DNA of 64,000 nucleotides from Limnohabitans sp. 2KL-17. Its GTDB lineage: Bacteria; Pseudomonadota; Gammaproteobacteria; Burkholderiales; Burkholderiaceae_C. The stretch spans positions 22,635 through 86,634 of the forward strand of contig NZ_NESK01000019.1 of NCBI RefSeq assembly GCF_003063415.1. Direction: 5' to 3'. Below the pieces are notes generated by a model that did not search any database, was not told where the DNA came from, and saw only the letters and a list, made by a program, of their open reading frames with translations. This document shows, piece by piece, positions 8,590-18,069 of this stretch (position 1 is the stretch's first letter; each line of letters opens with the position of its first letter). The translations under genes were made by a program, and so were the position numbers.

Positions 8590-10335
8590 TCCGTTGAACT
8601 GCAGGGCCGCCAGGCTGGCGTAAAGCCCGCCTTTGGCCTGCAACTCGGCGTGGGTGCCCTGCTCCATCAGGCGACCCCGCTCCAGGACCCAGATCACATC
8701 AGCACGTTGCACTGTGGCCAGGCGGTGGGCAATCACCAGCGTGGTGCGGCCCACCATGGCTTTGTCCAAAGCGGCCTGCACCATTTTTTCACTTTGCGCA
8801 TCGAGCGCGCTCGTGGCCTCATCGAGCAGCAAAAGCGGCGGGTTCTTGAGGATCGCACGCGCAATGGCGATGCGTTGCCTCTGCCCGCCCGACAAACGAA
8901 CGCCCCGGTCCCCCAGATAAGTGTCAAAGCCCTCGGGCAATTCCCGGATGAACTCTTGTGCATAAGCCGCTTCGGCAGCCGCGTGCACTTCTTCCAAGCT
9001 GGCATCGGGGCGGCCGTAACGGATGTTCTCGATCACTGTGCCCGAAAAAATCACCGGCTCTTGGGGCACGATGGCCATGCGCTCACGCAGATCATTCAAA
9101 TTCATCTGGTCAATGGGCACGCCATCCAGCACGATGCGGCCCGACTGAGGGTCATGAAAGCGCATCAGCAAATCGAACACCGTGGTTTTGCCGGCGCCGC
9201 TGGGGCCCACCACGGCCACAGTCTGACCGGGTTGAATCTGGCCACTCAGCTGGTTCAGCGCCCAGGTGTCGGGGCGTGACGGATAGTGAAAGCACACCGC
9301 CTCCAACTGCAGCGATGAACCGCCTTGAGGCCAGGGCGATTTTTGTGGCTGGTCTGTGATCTTGAGGTTTGACTCGGTGTGCAGCAATTCCATCAGGCGC
9401 TCGGTGGCGCCTGCAGCGCGCAACATATCGCCATAGACCTCGCCCAACACCGCGAAGGCGCTGGCCAGCAAGATCACGTAAAACACCGTTTCGCCCAACT
9501 GGCCGGCCGTGCTGGTACCGGCTCGCACAGCCAAGGTGCCCATGTACAAACCCCAGAGCAAAACCGCACTGGAGGCCATGATGATGAAGCCCACAAGCAC
9601 CGCTCGTGCTCGGATGCGGCCCAGGGCTGTTCCCAGTGCACGCGCCGTTGAGTCGATGAAGCGGCGGGTCTCGCGGCCTTCGGCGGTGTAACTTTGCACC
9701 ACTGTGATGGCGTTCAGCACCTCTGAGGCGATGGCACTGGAGTCAGCCACCCGGTCCTGACTGGCACGCGAAAGTCGACGCACCCGACGACCCAGGTAGA
9801 CGCTGGGGAATATCACGGCCACCAGCACTGCCACCACCTGCAGCATCAAGACCGGGTTGGTCCAGACCAGCATCAAGAGAGCCCCCGCACCCATCACCAG
9901 GTTGCGCAAGCCCATCGAAAAAGACGAACCCACCACGGTTTGCACCAGCGTGGTGTCGTTGGTCAGGCGCGACAGCACCTCCCCCGACTGCGTGGTTTCA
10001 AAAAAGGCCGGGCTTTGCTTGAGCACATGGCCGTAAACCGCATTGCGAAGGTCACCGGTGATGCGCTCGCCCAACCAGCTGACGGTGTAATACCGACCTG
10101 AAGAAAAAACCGCCAAAGCCGCTGCCACCCCAAACAGCTGCAAGAAGTTCCCTGACAACTGTTCGGCTGAAGCCCCTGTGGACAGGCCCTGGTCGATCAG
10201 CTGGCGCAGGACCCACGGAAAGGCCAGCGTGGTGCCAGCCGCCAGCAGCAAAAACAAAGCAGCGAAACCCAAAGCCATGCGGTAGGGTTTCAAAAAAGGG
10301 ACCAAGCCCGTGAGCGATTTGGGAGTTGCAGCCAT
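8581..10335 (-). CDS. MsbA-like ABC exporter (fused membrane and ATPase domains)
   Basis: A 584-residue half-transporter: six membrane helices (about residues 20-310) then an ATPase with Walker A GPSGAGKTTVFDLLMRF, Q-loop, signature LSGGQRQRIAIARAI and Walker B LLLLDEATSALD. The type belongs to the MsbA-related family common in Proteobacteria, which forms homodimers and probably exports lipid or a hydrophobic compound; the substrate is unknown. The ATG at 10335 gives the usual N-terminus; the frame stays open to 10389 but would add a second hydrophobic leader. Not part of the photosynthesis operon. Confidence 0.85.
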   Translation of the reverse strand: MAATPKSLTGLVPFLKPYRMALGFAALFLLLAAGTTLAFPWVLRQLIDQGLSTGASAEQLSGNFLQLFGVAAALAVFSSGRYYTVSWLGERITGDLRNAVYGHVLKQSPAFFETTQSGEVLSRLTNDTTLVQTVVGSSFSMGLRNLVMGAGALLMLVWTNPVLMLQVVAVLVAVIFPSVYLGRRVRRLSRASQDRVADSSAIASEVLNAITVVQSYTAEGRETRRFIDSTARALGTALGRIRARAVLVGFIIMASSAVLLWGLYMGTLAVRAGTSTAGQLGETVFYVILLASAFAVLGEVYGDMLRAAGATERLMELLHTESNLKITDQPQKSPWPQGGSSLQLEAVCFHYPSRPDTWALNQLSGQIQPGQTVAVVGPSGAGKTTVFDLLMRFHDPQSGRIVLDGVPIDQMNLNDLRERMAIVPQEPVIFSGTVIENIRYGRPDASLEEVHAAAEAAYAQEFIRELPEGFDTYLGDRGVRLSGGQRQRIAIARAILKNPPLLLLDEATSALDAQSEKMVQAALDKAMVGRTTLVIAHRLATVQRADVIWVLERGRLMEQGTHAELQAKGGLYASLAALQFNGSN

Positions 10336-10443
10336 CGACAAAAGTAATCCGAAAAGAGTCGCAGCAAGCATAACGGTAAAAGCAAGCACCGGATTTCAAG
10401 GTGTTTGGAGACGACAATCCGGTTTTTGTCTGGTCAGAAACCA

Positions 10444-10782
10444 ATGAACGCACTTCCCCCCTGCCCCCAATGCCACGACAAATACACCTACCAGGAGGGC
10501 GAGTTCATGGTGTGCCCCAGCTGCGGGCATGAGTGGAACCCTGCAGATGTCCCCGCTATCGAAGCTGTCAAGGTCTGGAAAGACGCCAACGGCAATGTTC
10601 TGCAAGACGGCGACGCTGTGACCCTGATCAAGGACCTGAAGATCAAGGGATCATCCGCTGTCGTCAAGGTCGGCACCAAAGTCAAAAACATCCGCCTGAT
10701 TGAAGGGGACCACGACATCGACTGCAAGATTGAGGGCTTCGGTCCGATGCAACTCAAAACCGAGTTCGTCAAAAAATCCTGA
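10444..10782 (+). CDS. PhnA/YjdM-like zinc-ribbon protein
   Basis: A 112-residue protein with an N-terminal zinc ribbon, CPQCHDKY followed by CPSCGHEW, then the PhnA core with [14 protein letters not shown] and [20 protein letters not shown]. These match the PhnA/YjdM family, historically named for alkylphosphonate uptake but of unproven function. The ATG at 10444 begins just before the ribbon. It is divergent from the ABC exporter. The sequence is full length. Confidence 0.88.
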   Translation: MNALPPCPQCHDKYTYQEGEFMVCPSCGHEWNPADVPAIEAVKVWKDANGNVLQDGDAVTLIKDLKIKGSSAVVKVGTKVKNIRLIEGDHDIDCKIEGFGPMQLKTEFVKKS

Positions 10783-10883
10783 TCAACACGGACCCAACTT
10801 CAGCTTGGGAGTGCTGTTGGCAATTTAAAAAATCCTCGCCCAGGCGTCTGTGCGTTAATTCAGCGCTGAAGCCATTGACAACC

Positions 10884-11225
10884 ATGACCGACGAATTCCA
10901 GATCCATATCCCGCCATCTTTCATGGCGCTGTTCGTGCCCCCGGGCAAGATCAAGCCCACCATGGGTCAGCGAGACATGGCCCAGCGCTATGAGCTGTGC
11001 GAAGACCTGGCCAACTTGCTGACGGAAAAAGCCGCCAACATGCAGTTCACCCTCGGCATCACCGAAGACCTGGTGCTGCAGCAATGTGAGCAGGGACTGT
11101 TGGCCGACCCCTCCGTTTTCTCCGCCCTTGAAGCCCGGTGGGTGGTCTGCCGCCTGGCGGAGTTGCTGAACTGGCCGATGGACCAACTGCTTCAGGTCCC
11201 ACCGACAAGCGACCCTGTCGTCTGA
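10884..11225 (+). CDS. Conserved-type hypothetical protein
   Basis: A 113-residue soluble protein of unknown function. The N-terminus reads IHIPPSFMALFVPPG, the middle is rich in helical residues (RYELCEDLANLLTEKA) and the C-terminal half contains LGITEDLVLQQCEQGLL. No catalytic motif or membrane span is visible. I use the ATG at 10884 rather than a TTG three codons upstream. It lies 38 bases before the MATE gene on the same strand and may share its transcript. I have seen similar short proteins in other Comamonadaceae but cannot name a role. Confidence 0.65.
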   Translation: MTDEFQIHIPPSFMALFVPPGKIKPTMGQRDMAQRYELCEDLANLLTEKAANMQFTLGITEDLVLQQCEQGLLADPSVFSALEARWVVCRLAELLNWPMDQLLQVPPTSDPVV

Positions 11226-11263
11226 GTCACCTCGGTCGCTTACCCCACCGAAAAGATGCGCCC

Positions 11264-12619
11264 ATGACCCGACCGCACAACCCTTTGGATCGCCTGCTCA
11301 AAGGCGCCATTTTGACCACCTTGCTCAGACTGTCATTGCCCAATGTGCTGGCCATGGCCATGACCGTGCTGGTGGGCATTGCCGAGACTTACTATGTTGG
11401 CCGCCTGGGCACAGCGCCCCTGGCCGCCATGGCGCTGGTATTTCCATTTGCCATGCTCACGCAAATGATGTCAGCGGGTGCCATGGGGGGTGGTGTGTCT
11501 GCCGCCATCAGCCGTGCGCTGGGCGCTTCCGACACAGCACGCGCCCAGAGCTTGCTGCTGCACGCCTTGGTGATCGGTGTGGGTGCGGGTGGACTTTACA
11601 GCGCCATTTTTCTGGCCTTTGGGCCCGACTTTTACAATCTTCTCGGGGGCAAGGACGCGGTTCTCGAAGAAGCTGTTCGCTATTCAGCCGTGCTCTTTAC
11701 CGGTGCTTTGCTGGTCTGGCTCATGAACACGCTGGCCTCTGTTTTGCGGGGAACGGGCAACATGCGCGTCCCTTCAGTGGCGCTGGTCGCCACAGCAGTT
11801 TTACAAATCATTTTGGGGGGCGTTCTGTCGTTGGGCGCAGGCCCTTTGCCTGCCATGGGCATGGTGGGCGTGGCCTGGGGGCACATCGTCGCCACAGCCT
11901 TCGGGGTGGTTTATTTCCTCTGGTATCTGATGGCTGGTAAGGGCCAGCTGACGCTGAAGCTGAATGCCTTTGAAATGCAAAGGGAGATGTTTGCGGACAT
12001 CCTCAAAGTGGGGGCTATCGCTTGCTTGTCGCCTGTGCAATCTGTGCTGGCCATTCTGATTTTTACGGGCCTGGTGGCACAACTGGGCACCGAAGCTCTG
12101 GCGGGTTATGGCATTGGTCAGCGGCTTGAGTTCATGTTGATCCCGATTGCCTTTGGCATTGGCGTGGCCTCGGTGCCCATGGTGGGCATGGCCATGGGCG
12201 CAGGCAATGTAGTTCGGGCAAGGCGTGTGGCTTGGGTGGCGGGTGGCGTATCTGCCTTCAACCTGGGCTTGATCGGTTTGGTGGTCACCCTCGCACCAGA
12301 CTTGTGGGCTCGTCTGTTCACACAAGACGAAACCGTGCTGAGCCATGCCCGGCAGTACCTGGTCACCGCTGGCCCGGCCTTCCCGTTCTTTGGTCTGGGC
12401 TTGACGCTGTACTTCGCATCGCAAGGTGCGGGTCAGGTGGTCGGCCCCGTTCTGGCGGGCACCGTGCGACTGGTTCTGGTGGCAGGCGTGGGCTATTGGC
12501 TGGCGCAAAACCACGCCACAGCCGAGAGCTTTTACACACTGGTGGCCGTGGCCATGCTGCTGTATGGGGTGGTGACAGCAGCAGCTGTCTGGTTCACGCC
12601 CTGGGGTCCGAAAGACTGA
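11264..12619 (+). CDS. MATE family multidrug/toxic compound exporter
   Basis: A 451-residue polytopic membrane protein with about 12 hydrophobic helices in two homologous halves. Typical MATE segments include LLRLSLPNVLAMAM, YYVGRLGTAPLAAMALVFP and LRGTGNMRVPSVALV. These exporters use a Na+ or H+ gradient to expel drugs, cations or metabolites; the substrate here is unknown. The ATG at 11264 follows the preceding small gene by 38 bases. An upstream extension of the frame lacks hydrophobic character and is rejected. Confidence 0.9.
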   Translation: MTRPHNPLDRLLKGAILTTLLRLSLPNVLAMAMTVLVGIAETYYVGRLGTAPLAAMALVFPFAMLTQMMSAGAMGGGVSAAISRALGASDTARAQSLLLHALVIGVGAGGLYSAIFLAFGPDFYNLLGGKDAVLEEAVRYSAVLFTGALLVWLMNTLASVLRGTGNMRVPSVALVATAVLQIILGGVLSLGAGPLPAMGMVGVAWGHIVATAFGVVYFLWYLMAGKGQLTLKLNAFEMQREMFADILKVGAIACLSPVQSVLAILIFTGLVAQLGTEALAGYGIGQRLEFMLIPIAFGIGVASVPMVGMAMGAGNVVRARRVAWVAGGVSAFNLGLIGLVVTLAPDLWARLFTQDETVLSHARQYLVTAGPAFPFFGLGLTLYFASQGAGQVVGPVLAGTVRLVLVAGVGYWLAQNHATAESFYTLVAVAMLLYGVVTAAAVWFTPWGPKD

Positions 12620-12752
12620 GCACCTGGGGGAACGCCGATGGCATCGGTGCCTGCCTGATCATTTCCAAAATCAGGATGGCAGTAGTTTGTCCTTTTTTCC
12701 CAAAAATCAGGGAAAACACCAAGGGCACAAGCGCACCATCCGAGCACAATAT

Positions 12753-12769
12753 GGTTATCAAAAATAACC
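12753..12769. promoter_or_regulatory. Inverted repeat upstream of the catabolic cluster (candidate MarR operator)
   Basis: Perfect arms GGTTAT and ATAACC flank a 5-base spacer about 40-55 bases before the crotonase start. Size, AT-rich spacer and position suit a MarR-family dimer, and a MarR gene lies at the other end of the same cluster (21496). The assignment of that regulator is inference. Confidence 0.5.
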
Positions 12770-12772
12770 TTA

Positions 12773-12788
12773 TTGATCTTTTGATCAA
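12773..12788. promoter_or_regulatory. Second palindrome upstream of the catabolic cluster
   Basis: TTGATC and GATCAA flank TTTT, starting 4 bases after the previous palindrome and ending about 20 bases before the crotonase ATG. It may be a second regulator site or a hairpin in the leader. There is no direct evidence for either. Confidence 0.35.
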
Positions 12789-12807
12789 GCCATTCCCAGG
12801 ACCTCCG

Positions 12808-13614
12808 ATGACACAAACCAGCAATCCGATCCTCGAACGCGCAGCGGCCAACGGCATAGCGCTTGAAATGCGCGGCGCTGTGGCCCTGGTGCGTTTGTGC
12901 CGTCCGGGCAAGCGCAATGCCCTGAACGACGGCCTGATCGAAGCACTGCGCGATGTCTTCCAAAATCTGCCCCCTGAAGCCGGTGCAGCGGTGATTCACG
13001 GCGAAGGTGACCATTTTTGCGCCGGCCTTGATTTGTCCGAACTCAAAGAACGCGATGCTGGCGAAGGCATTCACCACTCACGCAGCTGGCACGTGGCCTT
13101 GAACGCGGTTGAGCAAGGGCGCGTGCCCGTGGTCGCGGCGCTGCATGGCGCCGTGGTCGGTGGCGGGCTTGAGTTGGCCAGCGCCAGCCACATCCGAGTG
13201 GCCGATGACAGCACTTTCTTCGCCTTGCCAGAAGGCACTCGGGGCATTTTTGTGGGCGGTGGTGGTTCGGTGCGAATTCCCAAACTGATTGGCGCGGCGC
13301 GAATGACCGACATGATGCTGACCGGCCGCGTTTACGACGCCAAAGAGGGTGAACGCGTGGGTTTGGCGCAGTACTTGGTTGCCAAAGGCGATGCACTGGA
13401 CAAGGCCATCGAACTGGCCAACCGAATTGCCACCAACGCGCCATTGACCAACTTTGCACTCATGCATGCCCTGCCCCGCATTGCAGAGCAACCCGCCGAC
13501 CACGGCCTGTTCACGGAAGCCCTGATTTCTTCGATTGCGCAGGCAGCGCCTGAAGCGAAAGCCCGAGTACGTGCATTCCTTGAGGGCAAGGCCCCCAAAG
13601 TACAAAAGGGTTGA
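12808..13614 (+). CDS. Crotonase-family enoyl-CoA hydratase/isomerase
   Basis: A 268-residue crotonase. The fold is marked by RPGKRNALNDGL near residue 35, the oxyanion-hole segment HFCAGLDLSEL, and HGAVVGGGLELASASHIRVAD. It acts on a CoA thioester in the cytoplasm. The next gene encodes feruloyl-CoA synthase, so hydration of a cinnamoyl/feruloyl-type enoyl-CoA is likely. It is not an obvious match to the classical feruloyl-CoA hydratase/lyase. The ATG at 12808 is chosen by crotonase length; the frame is open upstream through the MATE gene but that part is unrelated. Confidence 0.85.
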   Translation: MTQTSNPILERAAANGIALEMRGAVALVRLCRPGKRNALNDGLIEALRDVFQNLPPEAGAAVIHGEGDHFCAGLDLSELKERDAGEGIHHSRSWHVALNAVEQGRVPVVAALHGAVVGGGLELASASHIRVADDSTFFALPEGTRGIFVGGGGSVRIPKLIGAARMTDMMLTGRVYDAKEGERVGLAQYLVAKGDALDKAIELANRIATNAPLTNFALMHALPRIAEQPADHGLFTEALISSIAQAAPEAKARVRAFLEGKAPKVQKG

Positions 13615-13644
13615 GTAGGCATCAAAAAAATAAAGGAGACAAGC

Positions 13645-15498
13645 ATGAGCCCGCTCAAATTCCGCCCCCTGAAGTTCGGCGTCACCCGCGTCACCCTGCG
13701 CGATGGCGTGCCAGGCACGCATTACCTGACAGCCGAGCAGCCTTTGCAGCCCTTTGCCGAGCGCATGACAGACCGCCTGCAACACTGGGCACAAACCAAG
13801 CCAGACCACAGCTTCATGGCCCGCCGTGTCAAGCAAGCCGATGGCACGCTGGGTGACTGGAAACACATCACCTATGCGCAGGCTTGGGCCACCGCACGCA
13901 ATATTGCGCAAGGTCTGATCAACCGGGGCTTGAACGCCGAGCGCCCCGTTGTCATCTTGAGTGAGAACAGCTTGGAACACGCCCTGCTGGCCTTGGGCGC
14001 CATGGTGGCCGGTGTGCCATTTGTGCCCACATCGCCACCTTATTCACTGGTCAGCGTGGACTACGACAAGCTCAAGCACGTACTCAAAACAGTCACACCC
14101 GGCATGGTGTTTGCCTCTGATGCCCGTTACGCCAAAGCCATTGCTACTACGGTCAGCAACGACATGGAAGTGGTGATGGCCGAAGGCGCTGTGGAAGGCC
14201 GCCCCGTCACCACATTCGAGAGCCTGTGCGCCACGGCTGCAACGCCTGCAGTGGAGGCAGCCATTGCCGCCACGGGCCCGGACACCATCGTCAAGTTTCT
14301 GTTCACCAGCGGTTCAACCAAGCTACCCAAAGCCGTCATCAACACCCAGCGCCTTTGGTGTGCCAACCAGCAGCAGATGGCGCAGTCTATGCCCGTGTTG
14401 GCCGAAAAAGAACTTGTATTGGTCGACTGGCTACCATGGAACCACACCTTTGGCGGCAACCACAACGTGGGCATGGTGATCTATCACGGCGGCACGCTGT
14501 ACATCGACGACGGCAAGCCCACACCGGCGCTCATCAACGAGACTCTGCGCAACTTGCGCGAAATCGCCCCCACGGTGTACTTCAACGTGCCCACCGGCTT
14601 TGAAGCCATTGCCAACGCGATGAAGACCGACGATGCCCTGCGCAAGACACTTTTGTCGCGCGTGCAGATGTTCTTTTATGCCGGTGCTGCATTGGCCCAG
14701 CCCATCTGGGACAGCCTTTATGAATCGCAAGAGCGCGAAGTGGGTGAACGCATCGTGATGGGCACGGGCTTGGGCATGACCGAGTCGGGTCCGTTCGGCA
14801 TCTTCGTGACCAACCCCTTTGTGCACGCCGGTGATTTGGGCGTCCCGACGCCCGGCCTGGAACTCAAACTGGTGGACATGCAGGGCAAAACCGAGGTGCG
14901 CTACCGTGGACCCAACATCACGCCCGGCTACTGGCGTAACGCCGAAGAAACTGCTGGTGCTTTTGACGAAGAAGGCTTCTTCAAGACGGGCGATGCCGTC
15001 AAGTGGATCGACGAAATCGATGTCCATTTGGGCCTGAAATTCGATGGCCGTATTGCCGAAGACTTCAAACTGGCCACCGGCACTTTTGTGAGCGTGGGTC
15101 CGCTGCGCAGCAAGATCATTGCAGCAGGCGCACCCTACATTCAGGACGCGGTGCTCACAGGCCTGAACATGAAAGAAGTCGGCGCGATGATTTTTCCGAC
15201 GCCCGCCGTGCGCGCCTTGAGCGGCCTGGCTGCCGACGTGCCGCTGTCCGAGGTGCTCGCGTCTGCCACTGTACTGGCCAAGTTCCAGGAAATCGTCAAC
15301 GAGTTGGCCAAAAGCGGCACGGGCAGCGCCAACCGCATCGCTCGCCTGTGCTTGTTGTCAGAGCCGCCCACCATCGACAAAGGCGAAATCACCGACAAGG
15401 GCTCCATCAACCAACGCTCAGTGCTGACCCACCGCGCCGACACCGTCGCAGCTTTGCATGGCGAAACGCTGCACTACATCATCAAGCCCCAGGCTTGA
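13645..15498 (+). CDS. fcs: Feruloyl-CoA synthase (AMP-forming ligase)
   Basis: A 617-residue acyl-adenylate ligase that activates ferulate or related hydroxycinnamates with ATP and CoA. The N-terminal FRPLKFGVTRVTLRDG and YLTAEQPLQPFAERM are typical of feruloyl-CoA synthases. The ATP-binding loop FTSGSTKLPKAVI and the A5 motif GTGLGMTESGP are present. AGGAG precedes the start by about 8 bases. It sits between a crotonase and a thiolase, which supports side-chain shortening by beta-oxidation. The exact acid substrate is not proven. Confidence 0.85.
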   Translation: MSPLKFRPLKFGVTRVTLRDGVPGTHYLTAEQPLQPFAERMTDRLQHWAQTKPDHSFMARRVKQADGTLGDWKHITYAQAWATARNIAQGLINRGLNAERPVVILSENSLEHALLALGAMVAGVPFVPTSPPYSLVSVDYDKLKHVLKTVTPGMVFASDARYAKAIATTVSNDMEVVMAEGAVEGRPVTTFESLCATAATPAVEAAIAATGPDTIVKFLFTSGSTKLPKAVINTQRLWCANQQQMAQSMPVLAEKELVLVDWLPWNHTFGGNHNVGMVIYHGGTLYIDDGKPTPALINETLRNLREIAPTVYFNVPTGFEAIANAMKTDDALRKTLLSRVQMFFYAGAALAQPIWDSLYESQEREVGERIVMGTGLGMTESGPFGIFVTNPFVHAGDLGVPTPGLELKLVDMQGKTEVRYRGPNITPGYWRNAEETAGAFDEEGFFKTGDAVKWIDEIDVHLGLKFDGRIAEDFKLATGTFVSVGPLRSKIIAAGAPYIQDAVLTGLNMKEVGAMIFPTPAVRALSGLAADVPLSEVLASATVLAKFQEIVNELAKSGTGSANRIARLCLLSEPPTIDKGEITDKGSINQRSVLTHRADTVAALHGETLHYIIKPQA

Positions 15499-15516
15499 AC
15501 TTAAAGAAAGAACAAC

Positions 15517-16770
15517 ATGGCTTCCAAAGGTTTCTTCAACGCTTTTGCCGATGTGTGGATGCACGAAGGCGTGCGCACGCCCATGGTCGATTACTGCGGC
15601 GCACTCGGCCACATCTCCCCCACGGACCTGGGCATCAAGGCCGCCCGCGAAGCCTTAAAGCGCGCAGGCATTGCCCCCACCGAGATCGGCTCGGTCATCA
15701 CGGGCAACATGGCCCCTGGCGACTTTGACCAGTTTGTATTGCCGCGCCATATTGGCCTGTATGCCGGCGTGCCACAAGAGGTGCCCGCCATCATGGTGCA
15801 GCGCATTTGCGGCACCGGCTTTGAACTCTTTCGCCAGGCAGGCGAGCAGATTGAATCGGGCGTTTGCGAGGCTGCGCTGGTTGTTGGTACCGAAAGCATG
15901 ACGCGCAATCCGATTGCCGCCTTTGACCACCGCACCGGTTTCAAGCTGGGCGCACCCGTGGGCTTCAAGGACTTCATGTGGGAGGCCCTGAAGGATCCGG
16001 CTGCAGGCATCAACATGATCCAGACCGCCGAAAACCTGGCCAAAAAATACAACATCACCCGCGAAGAGGTGGACCAGTTCGCCTCAGACTCTTTTGCCAA
16101 AGCCGTGGCTGCCCAGGAATCGGGTTTTCATGCGGGTGAAATCGTCCCTGTGGTCACTGAAAAATTTGAACTCGAAGGCTACAACGCCCGCGGCATCAAG
16201 TTGCAAGGCAAAGTCACCCAAGTCAGTGCCGACACCCACCCACGCATTTCGCCACCCGAAGTGTTGGCCAAGCTCAGGTCCGTTTACGAAGGCGGCGTTC
16301 AAACCGGTGGCAACAGCTCAGCCTTGGTCGATGGTGCCGCCGCTTGTGTGGTCACTTCCGGAGTGTATGCCAAAGCCCACGGCAAAAAACCTCTGGCCCG
16401 CTTGCTTGCAGCGGCCGCCGTGGGCGTTCCGCCCGAAATAATGGGCATCGGCCCGGCACCGGCGATTCGCCTTCTGCTGGAGCGCACGGGCCTGAAGCTG
16501 TCAGACATTGGCCGCTTCGAGATCAACGAAGCCCAAGGCGCGCAAACACTGGCTGTGGGCCGCGAATTGGGCCTCGACCTGTCCAAGCTCAACGTGAATG
16601 GCGGCGCGATTGCGCTGGGCCACCCGCTGGCGGCCACTGGCGTGCGCCTGACCCTCACGCTGGCGCGTGAACTGAAACGTTCAGGTCTGCGCTACGGCAT
16701 CTCAAGTGCCTGTGTGGGTGGCGGTCAGGGCATTGCACTGTTGATTGAAAACCCAGATGCTGCAGCCTGA
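15517..16770 (+). CDS. Acetyl-CoA acyltransferase (thiolase)
   Basis: A 417-residue degradative thiolase. The nucleophilic Cys lies in [15 protein letters not shown], the conserved His in [16 protein letters not shown], and the second catalytic Cys in [14 protein letters not shown]. It would cleave the beta-ketoacyl-CoA formed by the crotonase and dehydrogenase encoded alongside. It lies 18 bases after fcs and 45 bases before the SDR gene on the same strand, so one operon is likely. Confidence 0.88.
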   Translation: MASKGFFNAFADVWMHEGVRTPMVDYCGALGHISPTDLGIKAAREALKRAGIAPTEIGSVITGNMAPGDFDQFVLPRHIGLYAGVPQEVPAIMVQRICGTGFELFRQAGEQIESGVCEAALVVGTESMTRNPIAAFDHRTGFKLGAPVGFKDFMWEALKDPAAGINMIQTAENLAKKYNITREEVDQFASDSFAKAVAAQESGFHAGEIVPVVTEKFELEGYNARGIKLQGKVTQVSADTHPRISPPEVLAKLRSVYEGGVQTGGNSSALVDGAAACVVTSGVYAKAHGKKPLARLLAAAAVGVPPEIMGIGPAPAIRLLLERTGLKLSDIGRFEINEAQGAQTLAVGRELGLDLSKLNVNGGAIALGHPLAATGVRLTLTLARELKRSGLRYGISSACVGGGQGIALLIENPDAAA

Positions 16771-16815
16771 TCGCACCTGAAGCATTTACCCTCCTCTTTC
16801 GACCAAGGAACCCAA

Positions 16816-17579
16816 ATGAACATCCAAGGACAAGCAGCACTGGTCACCGGCGGCGGCTCCGGTCTGGGCGAAGCCACTGCACGCGAACTGGCCCGGCTGG
16901 GCGCCAAGGTTGTGGTGCTCGACCTGAACATGGACAACGCCGAGCGCGTGGCCAAGGACATCGGTGGCATGCCGTCAAATGCAATGTGAGCGATCCGGAC
17001 AGCATGGCTCAAGCCATTGAAAGCGCAGCCGCTGCACACGGCCCCGCCCGAATTCTGATGCAAATTGCAGGCATTGGCAGCGCCAAGCGCGTGGTCGGCA
17101 AGGACGGCAACGCCGCACCGCTGGAAGACTTTGCCAAAGTGATCAACGTCAACCTGATCGGCACTTACAACGCGGCACGCCTTTTTGCTGCGGCATGCGC
17201 CAAACTCGATCCAATGGAAGCTGGTGCCCGCGGCGTGATGGTCTTCACCGCATCGGTTGCTGCTTTTGATGGTCAGGTCGGCCAGCAAGCCTACAGCGCC
17301 TCCAAAGCCGGCGTGGTGGGCATGACGCTGCCCATGGCGCGAGACCTGGCGCAACATGGGATCCGCGTGTGCACCATCGCCCCCGGCCTGTTCAAGACCC
17401 CGCTTTTGGCCAGCTTGCCTGAGCCCGTACAGCAGTCTTTGGCTGCCAGCATTCCCTTTCCAGCACGCTTGGGCAAGCCGGAAGAATTTGCCGAACTGGC
17501 CGTACACATCGTGCACAACAACCACCTGAACGGCGAAGTCATTCGTCTGGATGGCGCCCTTCGCATGGCCCCCCGCTGA
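16816..17579 (+). pseudogene. SDR-type 3-hydroxyacyl-CoA dehydrogenase, frameshifted
   Basis: Two reading frames together make one short-chain dehydrogenase of about 254 residues. The first frame (16816-16989) starts [18 protein letters not shown] with the Rossmann glycine motif and runs through [14 protein letters not shown] to a premature TGA. The second frame carries the rest, from about [12 protein letters not shown] onward, including the active-site [10 protein letters not shown] and a complete C-terminus. The frames join near 16968-16975 and fit loss of one base. By resemblance to the HSD17B10 type, it should oxidise a beta-hydroxyacyl-CoA before the thiolase step. A sequencing indel cannot be excluded; a GTG at 16986 could start only a protein lacking the nucleotide site. 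Confidence 0.8.
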
Positions 17580-17589
17580 AAGACCCCGA

Positions 17590-18009
17590 ATGAGCAAGAC
17601 TGTTGTTTACGAAGTGCAAGTGATGTTCGGGGACTGCGACCCCGCGGGCATCGTGTTCTTCCCTAATTTTTCCAAATGGATGGACGCTTCGTCATTGAAC
17701 TTTTTCGTCAAGTGTGGCGTTCTGCCTTGGCGGGAGTTGGTCAAGACGCGCGGCATCATCGGCACCCCGCTGCTGGAGATCAACACCAAATTCATCCGTC
17801 CCGCCACCTATGGCGAGACCCTGCAGGTGCAAACCAGCGTGCAGGAGTGGCGTGACAAAGTCTTTGTACACAAGCATGTGGTGATGCGTGGCGACACTGT
17901 GCTGTGCGAAGGCACCGAAGTTCGGGCATTTTGCATCAAGCACCCCGAAGACCCCGACCGCATCAAAGCCATTCCCGTGCCCGAGGACATCAAGGTTTTG
18001 TGCAGCTAA
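17590..18009 (+). CDS. Hotdog-fold acyl-CoA thioesterase (4-hydroxybenzoyl-CoA thioesterase type)
   Basis: A 139-residue single-domain hotdog protein. The segment MFGDCDPAGIVFFPNFSKWMD carries the conserved Asp and the Tyr/Phe-rich turn of the 4-hydroxybenzoyl-CoA thioesterase family. It would hydrolyse an aromatic acyl-CoA, releasing the free aromatic acid after side-chain shortening. It starts 10 bases after the SDR stop and is in the same operon. The precise substrate is inferred from context. Confidence 0.82.
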   Translation: MSKTVVYEVQVMFGDCDPAGIVFFPNFSKWMDASSLNFFVKCGVLPWRELVKTRGIIGTPLLEINTKFIRPATYGETLQVQTSVQEWRDKVFVHKHVVMRGDTVLCEGTEVRAFCIKHPEDPDRIKAIPVPEDIKVLCS

Positions 18010-18069
18010 AAAGCTGCACAAAGCCTTTCTTGCACGCAACGTACACCCCGAAGAGAACAGAACCGAAGC

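Noticed and set aside
10336..10389. Longer N-terminus of the MsbA-like exporter
   Set aside because: It would add a second hydrophobic leader not usual in the family, and MAATPKSL gives the normal start.
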